Of a stretch of 64,000 nucleotides of DNA, positions 1 through 8,964 are shown one piece after another (within the stretch, counting starts at the first letter, position 1; each line of letters begins with the position of its first letter). The DNA is taken from assembly GCA_963970005.1 (NCBI GenBank), contig CAXAMN010022696.1:304507-368506 (forward strand), read 5' to 3'. The stretch is from Durusdinium trenchii. Taxonomy: Eukaryota; Sar; Dinophyceae; Suessiales; Symbiodiniaceae. The position numbers were made by a program, and so were the translations under genes. Below the pieces are notes generated by a model. That model ran no database searches. It saw only the letters and a program-made list of their open reading frames with translations, and had not been told where the DNA came from.

Positions 1-1636
1 CCTGGCCTTACTACTAGGAACAAGAACGCGACTAGTAACAAGAAGCTGTGCTGGGCGAAAGAGTCCACGCCTGTACCGCACTGGCGCGCTGCTGCACTGA
101 GGATATTTGGTCGTCGTCACCGTCGGGGATCGGCATGTAGGCTTTGCAGCGCACCTGGAGATGGCAGGTCTTCCAATCTTCTCCGGTGAATGGGCGTGGA
201 CCCTAAGTTTGGAGAAAGAACATGTTAGAGGACGAGAGCAATGAAAGCTTTCTGTAGGCACCTTGTAGGCATGTAGGCACCTGTTTGGGACGCAGAGATG
301 GGCCAGTTGACGAGTCATGCCGAGTGAAAAACAACTGGAGATTTTCACGTTCAGCTCCCGAGGTGGAACCTGGGAGCTTCGCTAGTAGAAACAAGTGCCA
401 CGCTACTAGGAACAAGTGCCTTACTAGTAGTAACGAGAAGCTATTAGTAACAAGTGCATCGCTTCTAGTAACAAGTGCCACGCTACTAGGAACAATAATG
501 CATCTATGTTAGTTGTCATGCCGAGTGAAAAAACGTTCAGCTCCCGAGGTGGAACCTGGGAGCTTCAAGTCCCGGTGTGTGGTCTGTGAGACGCGACATG
601 GTGCCATTACATTGGGACAGCATACTTCCAAAGCGTGGTCATCAGGAGAGCCGGGAGGAAATGCCATGAAATGCCTATGGGCCCATGTGGTTGGCCGGTG
701 GAAATGTGGAATGCTGCAGGGGGAGTTTCGTATTTACTAGGAGCTTGATACGCATCTGACTCATGACGGTCTGAATTAGTTGGAACTTGTTGGAGCTTGG
801 GCCATGCATGTTGGCAGAGTAGTTTGAAACTAGAAGAGCCCAGAGGAGGTGATGCTTCCGATAGGCATAGACTTCAAACACGGACCACTTTGCTGGGTCT
901 CCTCCAGCTTTGGGCTGTGGATTTGTTTGCCGGCATGATATGAACCTAGCATGTAAGCTGGATGGGGGTGTGATGGGGTGAGCCAAAGACAGAAGATGCC
1001 TCTGGGTCCCTGTGGGTGAAGTATTTTCTCCAATTCCAAGTCCTTCGAGAACCGTGGACATTGCTCCTAGTAGCTTCTTGCTCCTAGAAACCGTGGACAT
1101 CTGACTGTGTCAGACTGGCCTTGCACATTTTCCTGAGATATTTCGACCCGAATGTGACCAGAGTACGTGCATGTGAAGAAGCAAAGAAACACAGGGTATG
1201 CTTTCTTTATCATAAAGTATTCCCGTACACTTACGCAACAGCTGTGACCGTAAATGCCAGTCAGAGCTTTGCAATCACCGTGGTGACTAGCTTTGCCAGT
1301 AGCAGTATTTTTTGCAATCCTAAAATGCCTTGATGCCAGAATGGTACTTGCCATCAACCTCCGGATCAGGCTTGCATAAAGACGAGCATGTGTCCATGGC
1401 GCGGCTGGCTGCGTCTGATGGCCTGCTGGAAACTATGGCATCTCCTGCCACGAGCCCTGGCTTCATGCGCATCCTTCAATAAATGACTAGACATGAATAA
1501 CCAACAATGACCCACACGGTTACTGTAACTAGTCAAGTTTTTCTTCTCCAGCTTCGCTATGGAAGCAAAGGGTGTACCTGCAGAGCGAGCAGCTAACAAC
1601 AACTTGAGGCCACAAGCAACACAAACATATTATACA
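1..1636. other. Repeat-rich intergenic stretch, no gene recognised
   Basis: I see no supported gene here. CTAG-rich ~21-bp repeat units lie at about 5-50, 380-495 and 1049-1090. A sequence beginning GCCGAGTGAAAAA and continuing through GAGGTGGAACCTGGGAGCTTC occurs twice, at about 317-380 and 518-566; the first copy has a 14-bp insertion. Open frames across this stretch follow the repeats (period divisible by three) and show no protein-family motif. Confidence 0.5.
1632..1636. repeat. Target-site duplication, left (ATACA)
   Basis: ATACA directly abuts the left LTR and is repeated directly after the right LTR (10353-10357). The 5-bp length is typical of copia integrase. The LTR ends defined by alignment coincide exactly with these duplications. 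Confidence 0.85.
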
Positions 1637-1746
1637 CACAGCAGGATCCGCACGATCCTTTTCACTTCGAACAAAAAGGGCTTCAAGCGTAAAGTGACCA
1701 CATCTTATGGTTTCTCATGAGCTCGAAAGCAGCTCAGACTTCTGCT
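1637..1746 (-). repeat. 3' LTR of the copia element (110 bp)
   Basis: It matches 10243-10352 at 109 of 110 positions (G at 1721, A in the other copy). Read on the - strand it starts AGCAGAAG and ends CTGCTGTG, so the usual TG...CA ends are absent, though a short AGCAG/CTGCT inverted terminus is present. 110 bp is very short for an LTR; the target duplications, primer site and purine tract on its borders support the call. Confidence 0.88.
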
Positions 1747-1754
1747 CTCCCCTC
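1747..1754 (-). promoter_or_regulatory. Polypurine tract
   Basis: On the - strand the sequence directly before the 3' LTR is GAGGGGAG, a purine run where plus-strand DNA synthesis of an LTR element is expected to start. The same flank is absent outside the other LTR. Confidence 0.7.
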
Positions 1755-2048
1755 GCAGCTCTGCTACGACCTTGAAGTTCTGAGCTTTTCTAAGATTCAA
1801 GCCCTCTTTAGGGTTCTTTACAGGTGGCATGGTAACAGAGGCCTCCAAAAGTGCGGCCATCAGCAAACGAGATCACACGACATATCCCTTCACAATGTCA
1901 TGACCTCACGCGCAAACAGTCTAAGCACGAAGCCCCCTCACTTAGCCACCCGCCATCACGACTTTCTCGCTTCAACAAGAGTGGGCCATTGCATCTAAGG
2001 AGTAAAAAAGGCTATACCCCTTCCAGCTTTGCTTGAGAAACGACATGG

Positions 2049-2070
2049 ATCGAGTCCCGGGATCGAGCCG

Positions 2071-2120
<50 letters not shown>
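2049..2120 (-). tRNA. tRNA-Phe(GAA)-like sequence inside the retroelement, probably pseudo
   Basis: Read on the - strand it starts GCCGCGATAGCTCAG, has a D arm, a 7-nt anticodon loop CTGAAGA (anticodon GAA, complement of 2085-2087), a five-pair anticodon stem TCAGA/TCTGA, variable loop AGGTC, and a T arm CCCGG-CTCGATC-CCGGG. This is the canonical tRNA-Phe body without an intron. The acceptor stem is poor: the 3' side reads ACTCGAT where TCGCGGC would pair, giving about four of seven pairs. It lies between the last ORF and the 3' LTR, so it would be transcribed with the element. It could be a captured tRNA, a tRNA-derived SINE head or a diverged functional gene; I favour a captured or pseudo copy. 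Confidence 0.65.
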
Positions 2121-2278
2121 TCTGCAGTGAGGCTACAAGGCAAAGGCCAACGCGTGCCAATCACTGTCACCTGGGACCGGCCACGGATTAAAACTCTGTG
2201 CTACAAGCCGTGGCAAGGAAGAGATCAGGAGATGGAGGCCAAGGACCCTTTGGAGCTGTTCTGAGTCCTTGAGACTAA

Positions 2279-2758
2279 TTATTTGGACATGTTGGTCTGT
2301 GGCTCAGCGTTTCCACGCCGATTGTCGACCCTCACAAAACCTCGGCCGTCATCGAGCCTTCCGATGGTCAAGACTCCAGCCGTGATGCCATCCGTCGAAG
2401 GTGGAGCGCCCACCTCGGTGTCAAACAACTTTTTGCGCCAATCCTCGTGCCGGTACATGACGATGTTGATGGCACCTTGGACGACGTCAGTCTGCAAAAA
2501 CACAGGCGACTTACGTCCCGTGGAATTCTCCAGCTCATCGATGACATTCTTTGGGAACATCCAGCGAAAAGATCTCAAATCATTTTCTTTCAGTCGTCGA
2601 ATGAGCTGGGCCAGGGACTCCTCACCTTTTGTGAAATGCACACCCTCAAAGAAAATGTGGGGTCCAGCCGATGTTGGATCTGTGTGGCCGTCAGCATCCT
2701 CAACCGATGGCCTCTCCGAAGCCAGACGTCTCACCGCCGGACTCCTGTTCTCCGCCAC
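2279..2758 (-). CDS. Accessory 3' ORF of the copia element, unknown function
   Basis: A 159-aa ORF at the 3' end of the element, overlapping the end of the dUTPase ORF by 28 bp in another frame. It is mixed charged/hydrophobic with no motif I recognise: 'GPHIFFEGVHF' near residues 32-42, then a helical stretch with 'LAQLIRRLKENDLRSFRW'. It may be the frameshifted C-terminus of the upstream polyprotein, because the preceding Arg-rich tail of the dUTPase ORF reads like out-of-frame sequence. No membrane segment. Confidence 0.45.
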   Translation of the reverse strand: MAENRSPAVRRLASERPSVEDADGHTDPTSAGPHIFFEGVHFTKGEESLAQLIRRLKENDLRSFRWMFPKNVIDELENSTGRKSPVFLQTDVVQGAINIVMYRHEDWRKKLFDTEVGAPPSTDGITAGVLTIGRLDDGRGFVRVDNRRGNAEPQTNMSK

Positions 2759-4926
2759 CTCCGCCTCCCGCGCCGACGACGACGACCGCGATGTATAGGC
2801 CCCACTCCAGTGCCGCCCAATCCACCCGCGCCCAGTGCCGAAGACGAAGACAATGACATAGGTCCGACTCCAGTGCTGCCGAACCCTCCTACGCCCCTTG
2901 CCGTTGTGGAGAGCATTGAAGTAGGTTCCAAGCAGGCCAGAGAGAACCTCTCCAGAATCAGCTGTCCGATTCTATCCCCTTGGTGCAGGGTGAAAGCTTC
3001 AGGACTATTGTTGACCAGGATGATCTTGATCTCACCACGAAAGTCTGGGTCAATGACACCCCCCGCGACGTCGACCCCCCTGACCGCCAAGGAGCTTCGA
3101 GGAGCGATTCTTCCATAGCACCCGAAAGGAAGTTCCAATGACAAGCCAAGAGGCACTAGACGACGTTCTCCCGGCTGTAGTGTCACCTGATCCATTGCGA
3201 CCAAATCCCATCCAGCTGCTCCCGGTGTTCCCCGGACTGGTAGAGCGGCTTTTTCATCAAGCAAGGTGACCTTCACACACTCCCCTTTCTTCACAAAGCG
3301 CTTGACCAACTCCCAGCCCAGATCTTTGACCAGGTGCAAGATGCAGACCAGCCCCGCCAGGATCAAGATCCATCCTTGATCGGCCCAAGAACCAGACTCA
3401 GCAGAATCCCTGGACTCCCTTATCTCACACGTCTCCGACGCGGCGGCTGTTGGAACCATCGCCAAGCCCGTTGCCAGCAGCGAGATTGATTTGAGGACTT
3501 TCACATTCGCTGGCGAATGCAGGAGTGTGGTGTCTTTTGTATGCCCCTCCTCCGCACCCAAAGTAGGGCTTCCCAGCCAAACTCCTCGGCAGAAGCGAGC
3601 AAGATGATGAGCAGGAAGTGGCTTTGTCAACCCATCAGCCCATAGTGAGGTGCCTGTTCTGTGACTCAAGGACACTTCTCCTGTTTTGAGAGCTTCTGAC
3701 AAACAGCTGGCACGAATGCGAAGATGCCGAGTTCGCCAACCTCCACCAGAGCCCGACGCCAGCACCACAGCAGCACGATTGTCATTGTACAGCTCCAAAT
3801 CGACCACCGGCATGATCAGGTTGATCAAGGCTCGCACGGACCTCCCAGCCTGGAGACCCTCCAAAATAGCCGTCAATTCCGACTCTGCCGTGGAGAGAGC
3901 CATCAGGCTTTGCTTCTTCGATTCCCATTGGATCGGGCAGCCAGCCAGCAACGCCACCGTTCCAGATATGCTATGGCTGTCTCCCGGAGAAAATGAAGCA
4001 TCCACCAGGACTTCAAGAGTTCCTGCACGACGAGGCACTTTGCGCATCAGATCAGGATCAGAGTCATGTGGCACCTGGCACGTGTAGTGCAATCCATAGT
4101 TCATTGAGAATGTGAGGTATGCCAGCACTGCCTCCCCCATAGTTAAAGTCCATCTCGGCTTCTTGACTGCGTTCTGAGCCATCTTCATCACCGCCCACGA
4201 CAGATCCGGGCGCATCTTTCCAGAGAGCCACAATAGCTCACCAGTGACCTTTTGAGCTTCCCTCACCTTCGGAAGTGATGGAGCTTCTTCTTCCTCCTTC
4301 TCATCAGGAGTCTTGATGAACTGAGAAGAGCAGTCTCCGGGATGCCGTTCCAGAACTTCACGGGCATAGCATTCCTGGTGAAGGAAATACGACCCATCAC
4401 TCAAGCGACGAATCTCGATGCCCAAAAACCTCATTGAGCTTCCATCCATAGCCGCATACTCCGGAGCCGACGTTGACCAGCATCTTCGGATTGTGGCGGA
4501 AGCTTCATCAGTGACTTTCCTTGGACCAACCATGAGCACGTCGTCCACATACACGATCATATGGCCGAGGATTTCTCCCCATTGTCGTGCTCCATCAGGT
4601 GCGGTGACAAACTCCTGGATAGCCCACAAGTTTGGGTCTTCCATAGGTCTGAAGGAGAAGAGCTGCTTCCCTCCGTCCCCTTTTTCACATGACCCTTCCA
4701 TCTTCTTCAGCTCGGCATCTCGAAAGGAGCTCCAGTCCTTCGGCGAGGTCACAAGGCCGTACATCGCGGAGGTGACCAACCAATGCTCCCCTGGTTTTGC
4801 CAATCCTGCTTCCTCGAGTATTGGTTTGACGATGACAGTCTCCCCTTGAGCCTTTGGAGCCAGGAGGAAAGCCGATTTGACGTCAAGCGACAGGCATTCC
4901 CATTGATGAAGGGCTGCCACTCGCAA
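2731..4926 (-). CDS. copia Pol C-terminal part: RT, RNase H, membrane segment, dUTPase
   Basis: A 731-aa open frame. RT signatures: 'LDVKSAFLL' near residue 16, 'YVDDVLM' with the catalytic DD near residue 128 (4538-4560), and 'FLGIEI'. RNase H (copia type): 'LVDASF', 'STAESEL', 'YNDNRAAVVLA', 'RTRHLRIR'. A hydrophobic stretch ('GWILILAGLVCILHLV', about 3330-3380) follows. Then a trimeric-type dUTPase with all five motifs: AGWDL, GRIAPRSSLA, GVIDPDFRGEI, GDRIGQLI and RGVGGFGSTG. The RT begins abruptly at 'ILRVAALHQWE': the fingers region (KARLVA-type motif) is missing and the frame changes at the join with the integrase ORF, which points to an internal deletion. dUTPase hydrolyses dUTP and limits uracil incorporation; it is known in some retroviruses and Ty3-like elements but is uncommon in copia. 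Confidence 0.88.
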   Translation of the reverse strand: MRVAALHQWECLSLDVKSAFLLAPKAQGETVIVKPILEEAGLAKPGEHWLVTSAMYGLVTSPKDWSSFRDAELKKMEGSCEKGDGGKQLFSFRPMEDPNLWAIQEFVTAPDGARQWGEILGHMIVYVDDVLMVGPRKVTDEASATIRRCWSTSAPEYAAMDGSSMRFLGIEIRRLSDGSYFLHQECYAREVLERHPGDCSSQFIKTPDEKEEEEAPSLPKVREAQKVTGELLWLSGKMRPDLSWAVMKMAQNAVKKPRWTLTMGEAVLAYLTFSMNYGLHYTCQVPHDSDPDLMRKVPRRAGTLEVLVDASFSPGDSHSISGTVALLAGCPIQWESKKQSLMALSTAESELTAILEGLQAGRSVRALINLIMPVVDLELYNDNRAAVVLASGSGGGWRTRHLRIRASCLSEALKTGEVSLSHRTGTSLWADGLTKPLPAHHLARFCRGVWLGSPTLGAEEGHTKDTTLLHSPANVKVLKSISLLATGLAMVPTAAASETCEIRESRDSAESGSWADQGWILILAGLVCILHLVKDLGWELVKRFVKKGECVKVTLLDEKAALPVRGTPGAAGWDLVAMDQVTLQPGERRLVPLGLSLELPFGCYGRIAPRSSLAVRGVDVAGGVIDPDFRGEIKIILVNNSPEAFTLHQGDRIGQLILERFSLACLEPTSMLSTTARGVGGFGSTGVGPMSLSSSSALGAGGLGGTGVGPIHRGRRRRRGRRRWRRTGVRR

Positions 4927-6188
4927 AATTGCTCGTCGAAGTTGTCAATCTCCGTTTGAAGAGGTGGCACCCAGAGAGGTAGAGACTTCCTCACTTCTTG
5001 CAAACTCACAGTTCGGGTTTGTAGAAAGACCTCTTCCTGATCACCCGCGACCTTCACCGCATCCTCCTCCAACTTCTTGATGACAGGTCCTTGACTGGAG
5101 ACCAGTTGCTCGATCTTCTCATTCTCCTCATCCAGGTCATAGACCAAAGAAATGTGATCTCCACCTCCGTCCTTCTCCGTCTCTAGGCGACTGAACTCCT
5201 CATTGGCCCATTGCTGACCCCGACGCAGACGGTCATGTAGCTCCCCTGTGGTCAAACAGGACAACGAAGTCTTCTCCCCCAACCTCCGACGCGGAATTGC
5301 AGCTCCGTCCAAGATGCAAGCTGGCTCTGGTCTTTCCTCCACCGTGAGCACATCGGTCAGAGATGGCGTGTCCTCCGCCTGCACAATGTCATTGGTGCGG
5401 ACATACTTGAAGCCAAGCTTTCCTTCGTCCACCTCCACCAAGTGACCGCTGCTTGTGAGGCTCATCTCAGGATCTGGACCTCGGATCACCCCAGGTTTCT
5501 TTCTTTGTCTCCAGTGACCCTGGAAGTCATCCCAGCCCTTGGTCGTCACCATGACTTTCCTCCCCCAGGGAAGTAGCGCCGGCGTAGCGAACCCCAAAGC
5601 CTTCAGCTGCGAGCGACCACGACGTTCACCGATGTGTTTAGCCATCAGCGGCCACATCTCTTCACCATCTCCAGAGGACCTGATCAGCGTGTTGATGCCT
5701 CTTCTGATGACCCCAATCTCCGCCTCAGCCCTACCATTTGCCTTCCAGTCGCTGCCACTTGTGAAGGTGCGGTAGATCCCTCGATCCTCACACCAGCGCC
5801 GAGTGCTCCGCATCTCACCGGCCGCATCACTGTGAATGCGTCGAACTTCCATGCCCAAATACCTGAGGCGAGCCACCATTCGAGCCAACCCTGCTTTCAA
5901 CTCAGCACCACTTCGCGAAGTGAGGGTCTCGACGATGGTATAGTTCTTGATGGCGACATCCTCTGCCTCCACCTCTAAGCGCTCCCATTCCTCAAGCTTC
6001 TTTGGATCACCTTCATGAACTTCCACCTCCTCCTCTTGGACCTCTGGTAGAAGCTGATCTTCCCCTTCATCATCTTTATGACCCTCCACCTCCCCCAGCG
6101 CTTCTCGCAGGCTTTCAGGAAGTGGCTCTTCTCCATGGGCCACCTTTCTCACAGGGACTGGTCCTCCCCCGGTCGAAAGGGTCCACAC
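4749..6188 (-). CDS. copia integrase core and C-terminal region
   Basis: A 479-aa open frame. An acidic segment is followed by the integrase core: 'RIHSDAAGEM' (second catalytic Asp, about 5810-5840) and 'WKANGRAEAEIGVI' (catalytic Glu, about 5720). The first catalytic Asp ('LSLDVCGPF') lies in the preceding ORF, so a frame change near 6155-6185, at a run of five Gs, splits the domain. The C-terminal part is charged and ends at 'LQTEIDNFDEQ', where it should run into RT; the frame is lost there. The region after the DDE core is long, as in other copia elements. Confidence 0.82.
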   Translation of the reverse strand: MWTLSTGGGPVPVRKVAHGEEPLPESLREALGEVEGHKDDEGEDQLLPEVQEEEVEVHEGDPKKLEEWERLEVEAEDVAIKNYTIVETLTSRSGAELKAGLARMVARLRYLGMEVRRIHSDAAGEMRSTRRWCEDRGIYRTFTSGSDWKANGRAEAEIGVIRRGINTLIRSSGDGEEMWPLMAKHIGERRGRSQLKALGFATPALLPWGRKVMVTTKGWDDFQGHWRQRKKPGVIRGPDPEMSLTSSGHLVEVDEGKLGFKYVRTNDIVQAEDTPSLTDVLTVEERPEPACILDGAAIPRRRLGEKTSLSCLTTGELHDRLRRGQQWANEEFSRLETEKDGGGDHISLVYDLDEENEKIEQLVSSQGPVIKKLEEDAVKVAGDQEEVFLQTRTVSLQEVRKSLPLWVPPLQTEIDNFDEQFCEWQPFINGNACRLTSNRLSSWLQRLKGRLSSSNQYSRKQDWQNQGSIGWSPPRCTAL

Positions 6189-6937
6189 ACATCCAAGCTA
6201 AGCGTCATTGCATCTGGATGTGGAACTTTGCGATGAGGACGGCTCTTGCCTCCACCCTTCAAGCATGTTGTGCACTCACGGGAGAAAGGAACATGGTCAT
6301 TGAGAACGTGTGCCCTCCATTGGTCAGCGGTCATCTTTGCCATGTTGATGCCGTTCCCCTCCCCGGAGATCGGCTCCTTCCCCTCCAACTCGAAGACGAT
6401 TGCCTTGAAGCCAAGAGGCCATGCTGCCCATGCCCTGCTCTGTGAAGATCGCTCCTCCATTGGTGCATCGACCCCCACGACAGGCTCATGATTTTGGCGA
6501 TCTCGGAGACCATCAAGACTCCACAGCAGCGGGATGTTCGTTCCCAGCGTAGTCGGCTTGCGACGGCTATGACCCAAGGCTCCGAAGTCCAGTCGCACCT
6601 CCGCCAACTCATAGCGGTCCCGGAAAGCCTCCCATTCCGGCCAAGCAAAGAACGAAGGGTATTCGATAGGATCATCAGGAGACTTATATTCCTCTGGGTC
6701 TCGTGGATTCTCCTTCAGGAAGAGGACCTTGGAGCTCCTGGCCGCACTTGCCAACGTGTACAGCCATAGTTGCCTCATCCATAGCACTGCGTCTCCAAAA
6801 GCCAGCTCCCTCATGGCATCCGACAGATCGCTGAGGGCGAACCTTTCAGGACCACTCCGAGAGCGAAGTGGAGGAGGTCCAGGTCTCCTGAATCGAAGTT
6901 TCGAGACCGTCCTGCATGGAGGGCCTCCCAAAACCAC
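6149..6937 (-). CDS. copia Pol middle part: C5-methyltransferase-like domain plus integrase zinc site
   Basis: A 262-aa open frame. It opens with 'VVLGGPPCRTVS', resembling motif IV of cytosine-C5 methyltransferases (catalytic Cys in PC). Then 'LFLKENPRD' resembles motif VI (EN), and 'GALGHSRRKPTTLGTN' sits where motif VIII would be. Motifs I and II ('LHLFSG', 'VVCIDKS') lie upstream in the preceding frame, about 7055-7087. The C-terminal half is the integrase zinc site ('HVLNDH...CTTC', about 6255-6330) followed by the first integrase Asp. The target-recognition part looks short or degenerate. My recollection is that captured C5 methyltransferases have been reported in dinoflagellate LTR elements; whether this copy is active cannot be judged. 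Confidence 0.62.
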   Translation of the reverse strand: MVLGGPPCRTVSKLRFRRPGPPPLRSRSGPERFALSDLSDAMRELAFGDAVLWMRQLWLYTLASAARSSKVLFLKENPRDPEEYKSPDDPIEYPSFFAWPEWEAFRDRYELAEVRLDFGALGHSRRKPTTLGTNIPLLWSLDGLRDRQNHEPVVGVDAPMEERSSQSRAWAAWPLGFKAIVFELEGKEPISGEGNGINMAKMTADQWRAHVLNDHVPFSRECTTCLKGGGKSRPHRKVPHPDAMTLSLDVCGPFRPGEDQSL

Positions 6938-8964
6938 ATCACCAAGAAGCTGGTGAGCTGATCTGACAGAAGATCTTGAGCAGCGTCCACTGACTTGTCA
7001 ATGCACACCACCGTTCTGGTGTTTGAGTCCAGCTGTTTCCTCCACCAAGCTTGGTCGGGGCCGGAAAACAAATGCAAGATCACCGAAGAGCTCGACAGGA
7101 TGCGCTGACGTTGACGACGATTCAAAGGAACTTGGTCACCAGACCACCTTCCAGTTGGGATGACCCTAGCAATGAGTTCATCGGGAGCTTCCGGCCACAT
7201 CGATCTCAGATCAACCAGCCACTTCCACACGCTAGGAGCCAAGTCACCGGGATTTCCGGCCCTCAAAGCAGCGACCCTCCGGTTCATGTCGATTTCGAAC
7301 TTCTCCAGCTCCGCGATCATGTTGTTGGCGACCTTGAGATCCACAGTGGGACAGCCAGCTTCCAGCTCAACCTCCACCCTTCCACCAATGGGGTTCCACA
7401 GCTCAAAGGTTTCTCCCTCCCATTTCACCTTGTACCCCAGTCGAACCACCTTTCCAAGAGGCACGATGGTCTGGGTCTCAAAGTCGGTCAGCAGTGTTCC
7501 CGTGGACTCGACTTGACGAAGTGTTGTGACTCCTGCTGCCAGCTCCACCTTAATGGGGATCGCCTTGTCGAACTCCGCCTTGGATCTTGCTGGCCTCAAG
7601 ATGTGAGTGGCACCTCCATCCAAAAGCGCTCTCGTTGACCCATCTTTTGGATTGACGGATCGCATATTGACGGCCTTGATTGCCGGTCTCAACGACTTCA
7701 AAAGCTGGACCGCCTCCTTCATCAGATCCTCCGAGGGCTGCACTGTAGGCGGAGTGAAGGAAGATGGAGTTGAAGCCTCCCCGGACGACATCCCCACATT
7801 TTCATTTCCCTTTCCACCTCCGTCTTTGCCCTTCGCATCCTCAACGATCTCCTTCTTGACCTTCGGCACGTCCTTCGCCGGGCAATCCGGCTTCATATGT
7901 TGAGTTGAACCGCAGGTCCAACAACGACCTTGTTTCGACACTCCCTTCCATTCGTGTGGAAACGAGCACTTCTGCCCTTTCTTGCGCCCAGACTCCGACA
8001 AGAAGTAGCGGCACACGGGCTTCTCAGATGACCCTCCCTTGGAGTCTCCCTTGGATGGCTTGGCGTCGGACTTCACATTCTTGGCATCCTTCTGGTCCTT
8101 CTGGTCAGAGATGTCCTTGGCCTTGTCCTTGCCATCCCGAGATTTGGGGCCATCATCCTTTCCTCCGCCATCGCCGTCCAAAGCTCTGATCTTCACGGAA
8201 TCTTTGAGAGGAGCCGTTGAGCCACTGTGGAACGTCGCCTCACCTTCCGCGAGCAGAGACTCTGCGAACTGCTGGATTCCATGTTCCGTTGGAGCCACAT
8301 CAACTCGGAGAGCAGCGCGAGTGACCTGCAATCTAAAAGCAACTTGTGACGAATGCTTTGCAAGACCAGCGGCAAATCGATCCAGCGTTGAAAGAAGCAG
8401 GACCGGATCAGGAGGTTGTATTCTCAACTCCTGCACCCTCGTCAACCACCGGCGCCAGGCCCTCAACGATGTCAACCATTCTCCAAGAGGCTGTGGAACT
8501 TTTTGATCAACCAACTGCTTGAGCAAAGTGGTGCGCTCGCCCAGTCCCCCTGGTTGATAAACCCTGAGGATCTTGAAGATGATGCTTACAGAACCCACCT
8601 CCCTTTGCGACACCAGTTCTGCTCGAATCGACTCCGGAATCGCCTTCAAAAGCGCCACGGATCCTCTCTGCTCAATGCGAAGCCATGGAGGGCGCTGAAA
8701 GGCCAAAGGAGCCACCGGCATCAACCTCAAGCGTTCCATCGGCTCAGAATTCAGCCATTCCCGATAGAGGTTCCCCGCCACATTGAGCACCTCGTCCCAC
8801 CACATGGAGGAGCTTGAACTCATATCTCTCAGGAAGGGACCCACTGTCGTCAACCAGTCCCCGGACTCCGAAAGCTCTTGGAGAGGTGGCAAATCGACCG
8901 CTCCCACGGATTCTTGCTGAGCCATGATGCCACCCAACCACGCCGGCAGTCCTGCATAGGGCAT
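6811..8964 (-). CDS. copia Gag capsid, zinc knuckle, aspartic protease and methyltransferase motif I
   Basis: A 717-aa open frame. Residues about 20-250 are helical and Trp/Arg-rich, consistent with a copia Gag capsid. A Lys/Asp-rich linker follows, then a CCCH-like cluster ('CRYFLSESGRKKGQKCSFPH') and a classic knuckle CWTCGSTQHMKPDC (CX2CX4HX4C, 7878-7924). 'ALLDGGATHIL' (7600-7635) is the protease active site in the DGGAT variant. The C-terminus carries 'VILHLFSGPDQ' and 'VVCIDKS', which look like Rossmann motifs I and II of a C5 methyltransferase whose PC motif continues in the next frame. Gag packages the RNA and protease matures the polyprotein. The frame changes near 6960. Confidence 0.8.
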   Translation of the reverse strand: MPYAGLPAWLGGIMAQQESVGAVDLPPLQELSESGDWLTTVGPFLRDMSSSSSMWWDEVLNVAGNLYREWLNSEPMERLRLMPVAPLAFQRPPWLRIEQRGSVALLKAIPESIRAELVSQREVGSVSIIFKILRVYQPGGLGERTTLLKQLVDQKVPQPLGEWLTSLRAWRRWLTRVQELRIQPPDPVLLLSTLDRFAAGLAKHSSQVAFRLQVTRAALRVDVAPTEHGIQQFAESLLAEGEATFHSGSTAPLKDSVKIRALDGDGGGKDDGPKSRDGKDKAKDISDQKDQKDAKNVKSDAKPSKGDSKGGSSEKPVCRYFLSESGRKKGQKCSFPHEWKGVSKQGRCWTCGSTQHMKPDCPAKDVPKVKKEIVEDAKGKDGGGKGNENVGMSSGEASTPSSFTPPTVQPSEDLMKEAVQLLKSLRPAIKAVNMRSVNPKDGSTRALLDGGATHILRPARSKAEFDKAIPIKVELAAGVTTLRQVESTGTLLTDFETQTIVPLGKVVRLGYKVKWEGETFELWNPIGGRVEVELEAGCPTVDLKVANNMIAELEKFEIDMNRRVAALRAGNPGDLAPSVWKWLVDLRSMWPEAPDELIARVIPTGRWSGDQVPLNRRQRQRILSSSSVILHLFSGPDQAWWRKQLDSNTRTVVCIDKSVDAAQDLLSDQLTSFLVMWFWEALHAGRSRNFDSGDLDLLHFALGVVLKGSPSAICRMP

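Noticed and set aside
2731-3300. dUTPase as a sign of a DNA-virus insertion
   Set aside because: It is in frame with copia RT/RNase H and inside the LTR boundaries, so it belongs to the retrotransposon.
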